This document shows, piece by piece, positions 7,624 through 15,556 of a stretch of 64,000 nucleotides of DNA. The notes under the pieces were generated by a model. It was not told the origin of the DNA and did no database searches. It saw only the letters and a list, made by a program, of their open reading frames with translations. Origin of the DNA: a virus. Every line of letters starts with the position of its first letter. Position 1 is the stretch's first letter. The translations under genes and the position numbers were made by a program. Where the stretch lies: positions 1 through 64,000 of the IMG/VR virus record IMGVR_UViG_3300050120_000255; one strand, given 5' to 3'.

Positions 7624-8848
7624 AGCCGGCAGGGCGAAGCACGCCGAGCCCAAGCGCGCTCCCCGTTTTATCGCTGTCGACTTCTTTTGCGGCGCTGGGG
7701 GGACGACCCGCGGGCTCATCGACGCGGGCGGCTATGTAATTGCCGGCGTTGACAAGGATATTCGCTGCGAGAAGACCTTCGTGGAGAATAATGCAAACGA
7801 GACGCTCGACTGCGCACAACCCCGGTTCTTGAATTACGACATATTTCCGAAGTCGGAAGGCTACCCGGATGGACAGCGTCGTGAGCTAACGCACGCGCTC
7901 GATGAGTTAATTCCACACTACCTAAGGAAGGCGCCGCGCGTTCCCTTACTATTCGCGATTTGCGCTCCCTGCCAACCGTTTACTCGCCTATCGAGGAAAG
8001 AGTTAAGCGAAGAAAGGAAGGAAGGGCGGGAGCGAGACAGCAATCTGTTGCGCAAGGCAGCCTCGTTTGTTCGTCGTTTCGAACCCGAACTTATACTTTC
8101 CGAAAACGTCGCCAGCATTAAGGACCCAAAGTATGGTGGGGTTTGGGACAACTTTAGGAAGACGTTGGAGAAAGCAGGGTATGTGACGGGATCCAAAATT
8201 GTCTGTACATCGCGATTTGGCATCCCCCAATTTCGCAAACGGTCGATCTTGATCGCTGTTCGGCGCGACCTCGTGCGCTTGGAACGCTTCGCAGATCTAT
8301 TAATGGATGAACTTCTTGTGCCTGAGGCGGATCCGAACGCTTCGGTGGTTTCCGTCGCCGATGCAATTGCATACCTGCCTCCTCTTAAGGCGGGAGCAGT
8401 TGATCCTGACATCGCGAATCACAGAACCCGGACGCTAAGCGATTTGAACATCAAGCGAATTGATTGCGCAAAGCCAGGGCAGTCGAATGCCTACATGGAA
8501 GACACCAAGTATGGCGATCTGTCGCTTGATTGCCATCGAAAGGTGAACAAGCGTCTTGGTGATAGATGTTTTAGCGATGTTTATACGCGCATGCACCCGG
8601 ATAGACCTTCGCCTACGATTACGACCAAATGTCACAGCATTTCGAACGGCCGATTTGGTCACTATGACGCCAAGCAAAACAGAGGCATCTCCCTTCGCGA
8701 AGCTGCCATACTTCAATCATTCCCCGACAACTACGTTTTTCATCCGACTGAACAGATCGAGCCGATCGCCCGGATGATCGGCAATGCTGTGCCTCCACGG
8801 CTTGCGCGATATTTCGCGAGTTATCTTGTCAATTCCATTGAGAGTTGA
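7616..8848 (+). CDS. dcm: DNA (cytosine-5) methyltransferase
   Basis: 410 residues. Conserved m5C motifs occur in order: motif I DFFCGAGGTTRG, motif IV APCQPFT with the catalytic Cys, motif VI SENV, motif VIII QFRKRSILIAV, a target-recognition region, the PSPTIT segment and motif X GNAVPP. It transfers a methyl group from SAM to C5 of cytosine in a specific DNA word; the target cannot be read from sequence. Paired with Vsr, which repairs the T:G mismatches that arise when 5mC deaminates, and with the GHKL ATPase in the same island. It overlaps Vsr tail to tail by 20 bp. Could be an orphan or the modification half of a defence system. Confidence 0.95.
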   Translation: MNRAGRAKHAEPKRAPRFIAVDFFCGAGGTTRGLIDAGGYVIAGVDKDIRCEKTFVENNANETLDCAQPRFLNYDIFPKSEGYPDGQRRELTHALDELIPHYLRKAPRVPLLFAICAPCQPFTRLSRKELSEERKEGRERDSNLLRKAASFVRRFEPELILSENVASIKDPKYGGVWDNFRKTLEKAGYVTGSKIVCTSRFGIPQFRKRSILIAVRRDLVRLERFADLLMDELLVPEADPNASVVSVADAIAYLPPLKAGAVDPDIANHRTRTLSDLNIKRIDCAKPGQSNAYMEDTKYGDLSLDCHRKVNKRLGDRCFSDVYTRMHPDRPSPTITTKCHSISNGRFGHYDAKQNRGISLREAAILQSFPDNYVFHPTEQIEPIARMIGNAVPPRLARYFASYLVNSIES

Positions 8849-9275
8849 TTCGTAGGGAATTTCCCGCTGTCCTCAGTAAATCGATGGTTTTCGCCAAATT
8901 CTCTGACAGGCGACATTCCCATATCGTTATCACGTACCAGCCCTGTTCACGGAGGGCTCCGGAGCTTGCATTATCCCGGCGGACGTTGCCGGAGATTTTT
9001 GTCGCCCAAAAGACTTCGTTAGTAGTTGGCAATTTGCCGCGCGGGCAGTCGTGTCCATGCCAAAAACAACCGTGAACGAAGATGGCTGTCTTAAACTTCG
9101 GCAATACGATGTCCGGGCGTCCAGGCAGGTCACGCCGATGAAGGCGAAATCGAAAACCGGCACGATGCAACGCCGACCTCACCGCGAGCTCGGGTTTTGT
9201 ATCGCGCCCTTTGACTTGGCGCATTAGACGACTGCGAACTTCTTTTGTGAGCCGATCTGCCAATTGGGGACCCAT
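8829..9275 (-). CDS. vsr: Very short patch repair endonuclease (Vsr)
   Basis: 148 residues. Family landmarks are all present: KGRDTKPE near the N-terminus, LPGRPDIVLPKFK with the catalytic Asp, VHGCFWHGHDCP with the Cys/His zinc ligands, and FWATKISGNVRRD. Vsr nicks 5' of the T in T:G mismatches produced by 5mC deamination, so it normally accompanies a Dcm-type methyltransferase, as here. In GHKL-containing systems Vsr-like nucleases have also been proposed as restriction effectors. Convergent with dcm. Confidence 0.95.
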   Translation of the reverse strand: MGPQLADRLTKEVRSRLMRQVKGRDTKPELAVRSALHRAGFRFRLHRRDLPGRPDIVLPKFKTAIFVHGCFWHGHDCPRGKLPTTNEVFWATKISGNVRRDNASSGALREQGWYVITIWECRLSENLAKTIDLLRTAGNSLRINSQWN

Positions 9276-9290
9276 ATTTGCTGCATAAGA

Positions 9291-10502
9291 CTAATGCTCG
9301 GAGCGCACCACAATGCTCCCACGCCGCAGTTCATCGCAGCGATCCGCCCACCACGCCATCATGCGGACGCGTTCGTCCCAAAAGTCGGCGCGGGCATAGG
9401 CCCGGCGGACGCTATCATTATCGACATGGGCGAGTTGACGTTCGATGGCGTCGGCGTTCCATAGGCCGCTTTCGTTCAAGATCGAAGACGCGGCCGAACG
9501 GAAGCCGTGGCCAGTCATTTCATCTTTCGCGAATCCGAGACGGCGAAGCGCCGCATTGATCGTGTTTTCGCTCATGCACCGCGCCGCCGAGCGGACGGAC
9601 GGGAAAAGGTACTTCCCGTGCCCGGTCATCGTCCGAAGTTCCCGCAAAATGGCGACGGAGCGGGAGGAGAGCGGCACGAGATGCGGACGCTTCATCTTCA
9701 TTTTTTCGCCCGGTATCGACCAGACGGCTGCTTCGATTTTGAACTCCGCCCATTCCGCCGCACGAAGTTCTCCGGGCCGAACAAAGGTCAGGGCAGCCAA
9801 TTCGAGCGCCACGCGCGTTTCCGGCGTCCCCTCATAGGTCGCAATGGCACGGAGAACACCGCCGAACGCCTTGGGCTCAATAATGGCTGCCCGATGCTGA
9901 ACTGTCGGAGTGGTTAGTGCGCCTTTTAGGGCGCCGGTAGGATCGGCCTCAGCGCGGCCGGTCCCGATTGCGAATCGGAAAACCTGCCCGATGGTTGCGC
10001 GGAGCCGCCGGGCCGTTTCATGCCTTCCACGCGATTCGACCCCGCGCAGGACGGCCAAAACTTCCGGCGCGGTGATCTCGGCGATTGGACGTGAGCCTAT
10101 CGCCGGCCGCGCGAGACTGAGCAGCCATTCGAGCTTACCCACGGTCCGATCAGCTTTCGACTCTCGCTTTTTCTTCTCCAGAAGCTCGGCGGCTATTGCA
10201 TCGAATGTATTCGCGGACGCGGTGGCCTTCGTTGCCTTGGCAAGCTGTTTCACAAGAGACGGATCCGTTCCAACGGCCAAAAGCCGTTTCGCCTCCTCCC
10301 GCGCGTCTCGCGCCTCGCGGAGGCCCGTCGCGGGGTAGACGCCGATCGCGAGTGTTTTTTGCCCCCCGCCGAACCGATAAGCGAGGCGCCACCGCTTGGC
10401 TCCATCCGGCATGATCCATAATTGCAGGCCACCGCCATCCGATAGCTTGACGAGGCGCTCGCTGGGCTTGGCCTTGCGAATTTCGATATCGGTAAGGGCC
10501 AT
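9291..10502 (-). CDS. Tyrosine integrase with DUF4102 N-terminal arm-binding domain (right)
   Basis: 403 residues from ATG 10502 (MALTDIEIRKAKPSERLV, the usual start of this family); an upstream in-frame ATG at 10580 would add 26 residues unlike the family. The order is DUF4102/Arm-DNA-binding domain, SAM-like domain, then the catalytic domain with Arg in ELAALTFVRPGELRAAEW, HGFR (HxxR) and a terminal QLAHVDNDSVRRAYARA nucleophile region. It sits just inside the right att repeat with the arm sites directly upstream, the typical layout of an island that integrates at a tRNA 3' end. Confidence 0.93.
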   Translation of the reverse strand: MALTDIEIRKAKPSERLVKLSDGGGLQLWIMPDGAKRWRLAYRFGGGQKTLAIGVYPATGLREARDAREEAKRLLAVGTDPSLVKQLAKATKATASANTFDAIAAELLEKKKRESKADRTVGKLEWLLSLARPAIGSRPIAEITAPEVLAVLRGVESRGRHETARRLRATIGQVFRFAIGTGRAEADPTGALKGALTTPTVQHRAAIIEPKAFGGVLRAIATYEGTPETRVALELAALTFVRPGELRAAEWAEFKIEAAVWSIPGEKMKMKRPHLVPLSSRSVAILRELRTMTGHGKYLFPSVRSAARCMSENTINAALRRLGFAKDEMTGHGFRSAASSILNESGLWNADAIERQLAHVDNDSVRRAYARADFWDERVRMMAWWADRCDELRRGSIVVRSEH

Positions 10503-10503
10503 G

Positions 10504-10552
10504 TTGGTATCTGTTTTGTTGGTATCGACGTTGTACCAACAAATGTACCAAC
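10504..10552. promoter_or_regulatory. Integrase arm-type site cluster (right)
   Basis: Two inverted copies (TTGGTAT at 10504-10510 and 10519-10525) face two direct copies (TACCAAC at 10534-10540 and 10546-10552). The last pair has the same 12-bp spacing as 1077-1095. They lie between the integrase start and the att core, so they may both bind integrase for recombination and repress its promoter. Confidence 0.55.
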
Positions 10553-10665
10553 TTTTTGATCGGATATCAACGCACGTCAAAGGACGCTATCGGACCAATG
10601 CTAGACCATAAACTATTTCTTTTCAGTATGTTACAGACATTCTCGGACGCTGCCGGACGGTGATT

Positions 10666-10741
10666 TGGTGCCGCAAGAGGGATTCGAACCCCCGACCCCC
10701 TCATTACGAATGAGGGTAGCCATAGACCAAGGCTACATAAC
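10666..10741 (-). tRNA. tRNA-Thr(CGT)-like sequence lacking its 5' acceptor strand
   Basis: Read on the minus strand, the T-arm (GGGGG/TTCGAAT/CCCTC), 5-nt variable loop, anticodon arm (CCTCA-TTCGTAA-TGAGG, anticodon CGT) and a D-arm (TAGC/GCTA) fold well and the 3' end is TTGCGGC-A-CCA. The 5' strand should be GCCGCAA but the sequence there is AAAGTTA, which cannot pair. So the gene is truncated at its 5' end, probably by recombination at the attachment site, and is unlikely to be functional as it stands. Confidence 0.6.
10672..10688. repeat. Right attachment-site repeat (att candidate)
   Basis: Identical 17 bp to 1006-1022, inside the T-loop/acceptor part of the tRNA-like sequence. Together the two copies bracket a 9.7-kb island. 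Confidence 0.7.
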
Positions 10742-10917
10742 TTTTACCTCTATTATCAGCATGTTACCGATTTACCACCGAGGTCTTTTTGGCTTCGGGT
10801 ACAGGATCGGGTACAGCTTGCTCCTCCGTCGCGCGATCGCCGGCCGCTGAACCGCCCAGGTCAGGACAAACCCGGCGGACCGCTTGGCCCCATCGAGGGG
10901 CTTTTGGGTCCTAAAAG

Positions 10918-10947
10918 AAAAGGCCCGCGATCGCTCGCGAGCCTTTT
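10918..10947 (-). terminator. Intrinsic terminator of the nucleotide-metabolism operon
   Basis: AAAAGGC (10918-10924) pairs with GCCTTTT (10941-10947) around an inner CGCGA/TCGCG stem. Read leftward the stem is followed by a T-rich tract. It lies 24 bp after the ribonucleotide reductase stop and is symmetrical enough to work in both directions, so it probably marks the left end of the phage transcription unit. Confidence 0.8.
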
Positions 10948-10970
10948 CTCCGATCAATGCGGTCCTCCGA

Positions 10971-12626
10971 CTATCCGCCGCAGGTCCCACCTTTGCCCGA
11001 AATATCGCAAATATCATGCGACTGGATAGCCTTGGTAAATTCCACACCGAGCAGATCTTTGGCTTCCGAATAGCGGACCGAGGTGAGGGGTTGTCCGCCG
11101 CGGGCGCCATCCGGATAGCAGGTGAAGCCGCGCAGCCGCTCCGCGTATTTAGCGAGGATCTTCGCGAACGGAACGACCTTGTCCTCGTTGTTCAACTCCG
11201 TCCCCCACTCTGGTAGATTAATGGTCGACGAGATCGCCTGGTCGACATAATCCTGAGTGTCCGCTTGGAACTTGATCCGGCGCTCCGGGTCTGCCGAGAG
11301 GTCGATCGCTGTTTCGATCGTATCCGGATCAACGCCGGTTTGATCGATGAGGAGTTGCGCGGTCGAATCCACAGTATATTGGTGATGCCAGTTCGTGCCG
11401 TCTTTAAGGTAGCGTCGCATGTAGGCGACCGCGAACAGCGGCTCGATGCCGGTGGTCGTGCCGGCGACGAGACCGATGGTTCCGGTTGGCGCGATGGCGC
11501 GCTTGGCGATCGGCCGGCTGATCCCGAGGGTGTCGGCGAATGAATCGGCGGCTCGGTCGCTTTCTTCCTTCCAGACGGCATACCACTCATGAAGCTCTGG
11601 CGTGACTTCGTAGCGGTATCGACGCTGCAGCAGCCACTCATGCACGCCCATGAGGCCAAGGCCCAGCCGACGGTTCTTCTCGCGCGTCTTGTAGACCTTT
11701 TCGAATGGCAGGTCGGCGCGGAGCGTTCCGAGGAGCAGGAAGCGGGACGCAAGGCGAACAACTTCGCGCAGATCCCGAGTGTCGGCGATGCGGCCAAGAT
11801 TTATCGACCCGAGGTTGCAGACGTCGCTGTCATCCTCGGACGTCACTTCGCAGCAGGCGTTACGGAGGGTCTCGTTTTCCTTGTCGTAGAAGTTGAACGA
11901 GAAACCAGGCTCGCCAGTCTTCAAGGCCTGATAGACGTTGTCAGTGAATATTCCACTGACGTCGCCGGTTGCCTTGTAGCCCTCGATCCAATCCGTGTCG
12001 TAATTGAGTGACACATTCGTCATGTCGAGCGGCGCCGGCCAATTGAAGTCGAGGCGCTTAATATCCGCAACGGTCAGATCAGTCCCCGGCACTTTGATCT
12101 TGTGCCAATCCTTATGAGTGATCAGTTCGTGCGCGTCGCCGTGCTGCCAGTTGAGGGATGCATAGATCGCGGAGCGCCGCGAGCCCCCCTGAAAGACGCG
12201 GCGCCCGATCTCGTTGGTCATCTCCATTTTTGGAATTGGGCCAGATGCGGTTCCGCCGGTGCGCCCAAGGGGCGCACCTTTAGGACGATAGATCGAATAG
12301 TCGTTCCCAATCCCGCCGCCCGTCATAAGCGCGGATTCGGCTTTCCAAGACGTGTTGGCCCAATCCTGCCGAGTATCCTCTTGCGACCTGAACAAATAGC
12401 AGTTGTTGAAGAACTTGGCCTTGCGGCCCGCGTAATAAAGGTAGCGGCCGCCGGGGATAAATTTCATATCGATCATAAATTGGACGAGTTGAGCTTTCTC
12501 GTCCTTGGGCATCTCCGTCCTACAGACATCCTCGACCAATGTGTTGCAGAGTTCGGGCCATGTTTCAGCCCCTTCGTGGGGATATTTTTGGTTGAAGATC
12601 GCCAACGCAAGCGGGTTGCGGAACAT
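10971..12626 (-). CDS. nrdJ: Phage class II (B12-dependent) ribonucleotide reductase
   Basis: 551 residues from ATG 12626 (GGAAGGAA about 10 nt upstream; longer in-frame extension not conserved-looking). It reduces ribonucleotides to deoxyribonucleotides for phage DNA synthesis. Seen: first active-site Cys in FFNNCYLFR, GGGIGNDYS, the NACCEV...VCNLGSINL active-site segment, APTGTIGLVAGTTTGIEP and a C-terminal Cys pair region GKGGTCGG that would accept electrons. The single-chain layout without a neighbouring NrdB radical subunit points to the adenosylcobalamin class, so the host should supply B12. Last gene of a module with dNMP kinase and dCMP deaminase. Confidence 0.9.
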   Translation of the reverse strand: MFRNPLALAIFNQKYPHEGAETWPELCNTLVEDVCRTEMPKDEKAQLVQFMIDMKFIPGGRYLYYAGRKAKFFNNCYLFRSQEDTRQDWANTSWKAESALMTGGGIGNDYSIYRPKGAPLGRTGGTASGPIPKMEMTNEIGRRVFQGGSRRSAIYASLNWQHGDAHELITHKDWHKIKVPGTDLTVADIKRLDFNWPAPLDMTNVSLNYDTDWIEGYKATGDVSGIFTDNVYQALKTGEPGFSFNFYDKENETLRNACCEVTSEDDSDVCNLGSINLGRIADTRDLREVVRLASRFLLLGTLRADLPFEKVYKTREKNRRLGLGLMGVHEWLLQRRYRYEVTPELHEWYAVWKEESDRAADSFADTLGISRPIAKRAIAPTGTIGLVAGTTTGIEPLFAVAYMRRYLKDGTNWHHQYTVDSTAQLLIDQTGVDPDTIETAIDLSADPERRIKFQADTQDYVDQAISSTINLPEWGTELNNEDKVVPFAKILAKYAERLRGFTCYPDGARGGQPLTSVRYSEAKDLLGVEFTKAIQSHDICDISGKGGTCGG

Positions 12627-12658
12627 TAAAATTGATTCCTTCCTAAATGTATTTGGAA

Positions 12659-13291
12659 TTAATGGGTTGAATAGGGAGACGGGCCTTGTCGCAATACTGC
12701 AAGCAACTCGTCGATCCAATTCTGTAGATCGCTAATACTTCCTTCGTTGTAGACTATCGCGTCCTGCCTGACTTTGTAGCCTTCGGACGCATGCTCCGCG
12801 GTTCGTTCAACAACGGAAGAGCGAGCAATCCGAATGTGAACCCCTCCTAGATCGCGCACGGCCTGTGCTTCGTTCGCGAACCGGCAGTCGTCGACGACAA
12901 CAAAGCCGCCGCGATCCAACCGCGTCTGGACGCGCGATTTCCAGATCGTCATCCAAAAGTCAGCACCCATGCACTGGCGGGCCCATTCGGTCCCAAGCGT
13001 CTGCATGGCGTAGCGCGGCGTCTTGCCGCCAAGGATCTCTGCGGGGGTCTCTTTCTCCGCGCCGTCGACCTGCTCATGTGTGCAACCGAGCGACTTCAGC
13101 ATGTCCTTAATGGGACCGGCGAAGCGCGTATATTCGAAGCCGACTTTATCGACGAGGTACTTCGCGGCGGTGGATTTTCCCGCGCCGATCTCGCCGACAA
13201 ACGAGACAAGCCGGGGCCCGCGGTAGTCGTGAGTCCCCTGCATTGCTACGGCTTGAGCAAGCGCGAGTTCCTTCGTTAGCGAGTGGCTCAT
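12659..13291 (-). CDS. Deoxynucleoside monophosphate kinase
   Basis: 210 residues. P-loop GEIGAGKST near residue 32, then VDKVGFEYTRFAGPIKDMLKSLG, a DFWMTIW segment and the second-strand motif GGFVVVDDCRFANEA. This is the pattern of phage dNMP kinases (T4 gene 1 / T5 dmk type) that phosphorylate dNMPs to dNDPs. The start at 13291 overlaps the deaminase stop as ATGA, showing translational coupling. It lies 32 bp upstream of nrdJ, so supply of dNTPs is organised as one operon. Confidence 0.85.
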   Translation of the reverse strand: MSHSLTKELALAQAVAMQGTHDYRGPRLVSFVGEIGAGKSTAAKYLVDKVGFEYTRFAGPIKDMLKSLGCTHEQVDGAEKETPAEILGGKTPRYAMQTLGTEWARQCMGADFWMTIWKSRVQTRLDRGGFVVVDDCRFANEAQAVRDLGGVHIRIARSSVVERTAEHASEGYKVRQDAIVYNEGSISDLQNWIDELLAVLRQGPSPYSTH

Positions 13292-13620
13292 TGGAACAAC
13301 TCCGGGGGAGACGCGATGATGATTTCCTTGATGCCTGCAGCTTCGCTCTCGGCCTTGCAGGAGTTGCACGCGTAGGTATGCCCTTCGAGGTATAGCTTGC
13401 CTCCAATCGCATCCGGACCGGCGGCGATTATGGCGGAGACCTCGGCGTGAGCACCCTGCTTGCAGATGTCTTTGCAAAGGTGGTAGCCGACGCCACTTGG
13501 CATGTCGCCGCGCGGGCAGATTTCTTGTGGATTGGCGCAGTCGTTCTCGCCATAAAATCTATCACCATTTAAAGCGACGATGGTCGCGCGAACGACCTGT
13601 TTTGCGCAGGGACCTCTCAT
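13288..13620 (-). CDS. dCMP/cytidine deaminase-family protein
   Basis: 110 residues from ATG 13620, which has GGAGG 9 nt upstream (earlier in-frame ATGs sit directly on that site). The zinc site is visible: HAEVSAI (H-A-E) and CNSC (C-x-x-C), with an additional Cys-rich segment NDCANPQEICPRGD before it, as in many dCMP deaminases. Expected reaction dCMP to dUMP, feeding thymidylate synthesis. Ligand order is normal although the Pro usually before the first Cys is absent. Coupled by a 4-bp overlap to the dNMP kinase. Confidence 0.8.
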   Translation of the reverse strand: MRGPCAKQVVRATIVALNGDRFYGENDCANPQEICPRGDMPSGVGYHLCKDICKQGAHAEVSAIIAAGPDAIGGKLYLEGHTYACNSCKAESEAAGIKEIIIASPPELFQ

Positions 13621-13648
13621 CAACATCATCCTCCTTCGTTGCGGAATT

Positions 13649-15373
13649 TTAGGTGCGGTATCGGCCGTTCTCGATGAAGACGAGCGCGCGCTTACCGTTC
13701 GAGTAGGCTGCGGTGTTGGCCTGCCTCCATGAACTGGGGCCCGCGCGGTTGAATTCGCGGCGCAGCAAGCAACTCACTCCGGCGATGTAGACGCCGTCCC
13801 AGATTCCAGGGGAGTGCTTGTCACCACCACTGGCCTTACCGGCGACTCGGGCCAGGGATGTCGGCGTTGCGCGCGACCCGTTGGGGCCTAGATCAAAGTG
13901 ATCACCACACTCAATGCCGCCGTGCGCTTGACAGATCTGGAATCCCTGCCCTTCGCGAAGCAGAATGACATCGTCTATCCGCGCAGCTTTGGAAGATCGC
14001 AAAGCGTGATGGATAATGTCGAATTCTGCATTTCCTTCGGCGATCGCGCGATGGCGGGCCAGCTCGAATTCGAGATAAGTGAGGGCATTCGCTCGGTCCT
14101 TGCGATGATCGCAACGGTCGAGCCATTTATTCAGCCATCGATCGTGATTGCTTCGAACGACGATGCTCTGTGAAAATTCGCGTGTCGTCTCTTGGAGGAG
14201 CCGTGCCCCTTGGTCGATCTCCCTCTGCAAAAGGTACTGACCGGCCACGTAGCGCTTGTAGCGCATAAGCGTGTTGTGTTCGTCGTGATGACTGATCGCG
14301 GCGTGATCAATCAAGTCATGGAAGAACTGATAGCGCGGACGAAGGAAGTCGGACATCCCATCGCCGGTCCGCCGCCAAGACTCGACGTCGAATCCCCAGT
14401 TCGCCATCGCGCATTCGGGGTCCAGATAGGGGCTATGGATGTCGCCGTAGGTGAGGGCCTCGATTCGATTGCCCGTCGTCACATGGCCATTTCTGTCGAT
14501 GCAAACGTCGAAATCTTGAAACGATCCGTCGGTCATTCCGAGGACATGACGCAGCGGCGTAAACCCGTCCGAACCTATCTCGGCGATCACGGCACCGTAG
14601 ACATGATGGAAGACGCCTTTATGCCCGGCCTTCGTATCGGTGTAATTCGGAACCGTGCATGTGCCGGTCGTCATGATGATTGGCGGCAGGTCGCTGTGCG
14701 CCGCAGGAATGGTCTCTAGGCCAACCTTGGCGTGCGGAAAGATTGCGTTGCGGCTCTGCCCGTAAGTGGCGAGCCCAGACAGCGGACGGTTCGCCGTCGG
14801 CAAGGTGTTCATCTCCGCGCAAAAGATTGCGCTGCCGATCGTCGTGCGCTCCCTCACGAGCACGTCTTGGATTTCGGGAGACCAACGATATTCCTGCTTC
14901 GTTTTCTTTTTTTCGTTGCGGTCGCGTTCGTCCGCCATGGCGGTTTGATAGGTGAACGGCGCACATAGAATTCGCGTGTTGCCGAGGTGCGCCGCGTAGG
15001 CGCGAAGGTTATCGAGGAAGGGCCGATTGACGTCTGTGTCGTTCTGCGCCGATGTGAGGAGCGCGTATTCTTTGCCGCGCGGCCGGGCCCAAAGAGGCTC
15101 GCGGCGAGGCAACTCTTTCAGCTTTTCGTTTGGCTCTTCTGGATCGGGGCCGATCTCCCAATCGACCTTCAACCCGAGGCGCTCATAGGGGCCGCCGGGA
15201 GCGACACGAGAGGCCAAAGTTCTGCGGGGAATCCTGAGCTGAGAAGCAGCGATTGCGATGGCGCCGGGGGTTCTTGCTGCGGGTTTTTCACCGATGCCGG
15301 CGAAGCCAGCGCGCAAAGCGCCCTCTACGGCCGCGATATCAATCTTCGCGGCCTCTATGTTCGTTAGCGCCAA
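13649..15373 (-). CDS. T5 A1-like phage protein, metallophosphoesterase fold
   Basis: 574 residues from a TTG start with GGAG upstream. A short helix-turn-helix-like N-terminus (AIAASQLRIPRRTLASRV) is followed by a long domain with calcineurin-type metal motifs: GDIHSPY, RSNHDRW (NHD) and QAHGGIECGDHFD. This combination occurs in phage proteins related to T5 A1, which is needed for second-step DNA transfer and host DNA degradation. Homology is argued from motifs and length only. First gene of the leftward takeover/nucleotide operon behind its own promoter near 15411-15439, which suits early expression. Confidence 0.65.
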   Translation of the reverse strand: MALTNIEAAKIDIAAVEGALRAGFAGIGEKPAARTPGAIAIAASQLRIPRRTLASRVAPGGPYERLGLKVDWEIGPDPEEPNEKLKELPRREPLWARPRGKEYALLTSAQNDTDVNRPFLDNLRAYAAHLGNTRILCAPFTYQTAMADERDRNEKKKTKQEYRWSPEIQDVLVRERTTIGSAIFCAEMNTLPTANRPLSGLATYGQSRNAIFPHAKVGLETIPAAHSDLPPIIMTTGTCTVPNYTDTKAGHKGVFHHVYGAVIAEIGSDGFTPLRHVLGMTDGSFQDFDVCIDRNGHVTTGNRIEALTYGDIHSPYLDPECAMANWGFDVESWRRTGDGMSDFLRPRYQFFHDLIDHAAISHHDEHNTLMRYKRYVAGQYLLQREIDQGARLLQETTREFSQSIVVRSNHDRWLNKWLDRCDHRKDRANALTYLEFELARHRAIAEGNAEFDIIHHALRSSKAARIDDVILLREGQGFQICQAHGGIECGDHFDLGPNGSRATPTSLARVAGKASGGDKHSPGIWDGVYIAGVSCLLRREFNRAGPSSWRQANTAAYSNGKRALVFIENGRYRT

Positions 15374-15410
15374 AGCGGAATCTCCGTCCGTCTATTAGTT
15401 GATGTGACAG

Positions 15411-15439
15411 ACGGTACATTCATCAAATAGATGAGTCAA
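15411..15439 (-). promoter_or_regulatory. Leftward promoter with operator-like spacer
   Basis: Read leftward: TTGACT, a spacer of 16-17 bp containing CATCTATTTGATG, then TACCGT. A second TCTATTAG-type copy lies downstream at about 15392-15398 and a CATCGGATAGATT copy just upstream of the -35. It would drive the A1-like/nucleotide operon starting at 15373. Confidence 0.6.
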
Positions 15440-15556
15440 TCTATCCGATGAATACGCCGCGGCTTATTGGGGGCCGAGGGCGCCGCTTGCGCCGGCATAG
15501 ATGGTCACGGATAGTGACAACCACCTTGCGCCTGCCGGTTTGACTGATGATTTAGG

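Noticed and set aside
10503-10580. 26-residue N-terminal extension of the right integrase
   Set aside because: The family starts at MALTDIEIRKAKP; the extension would be read through the arm-site repeats and has no family-like residues.
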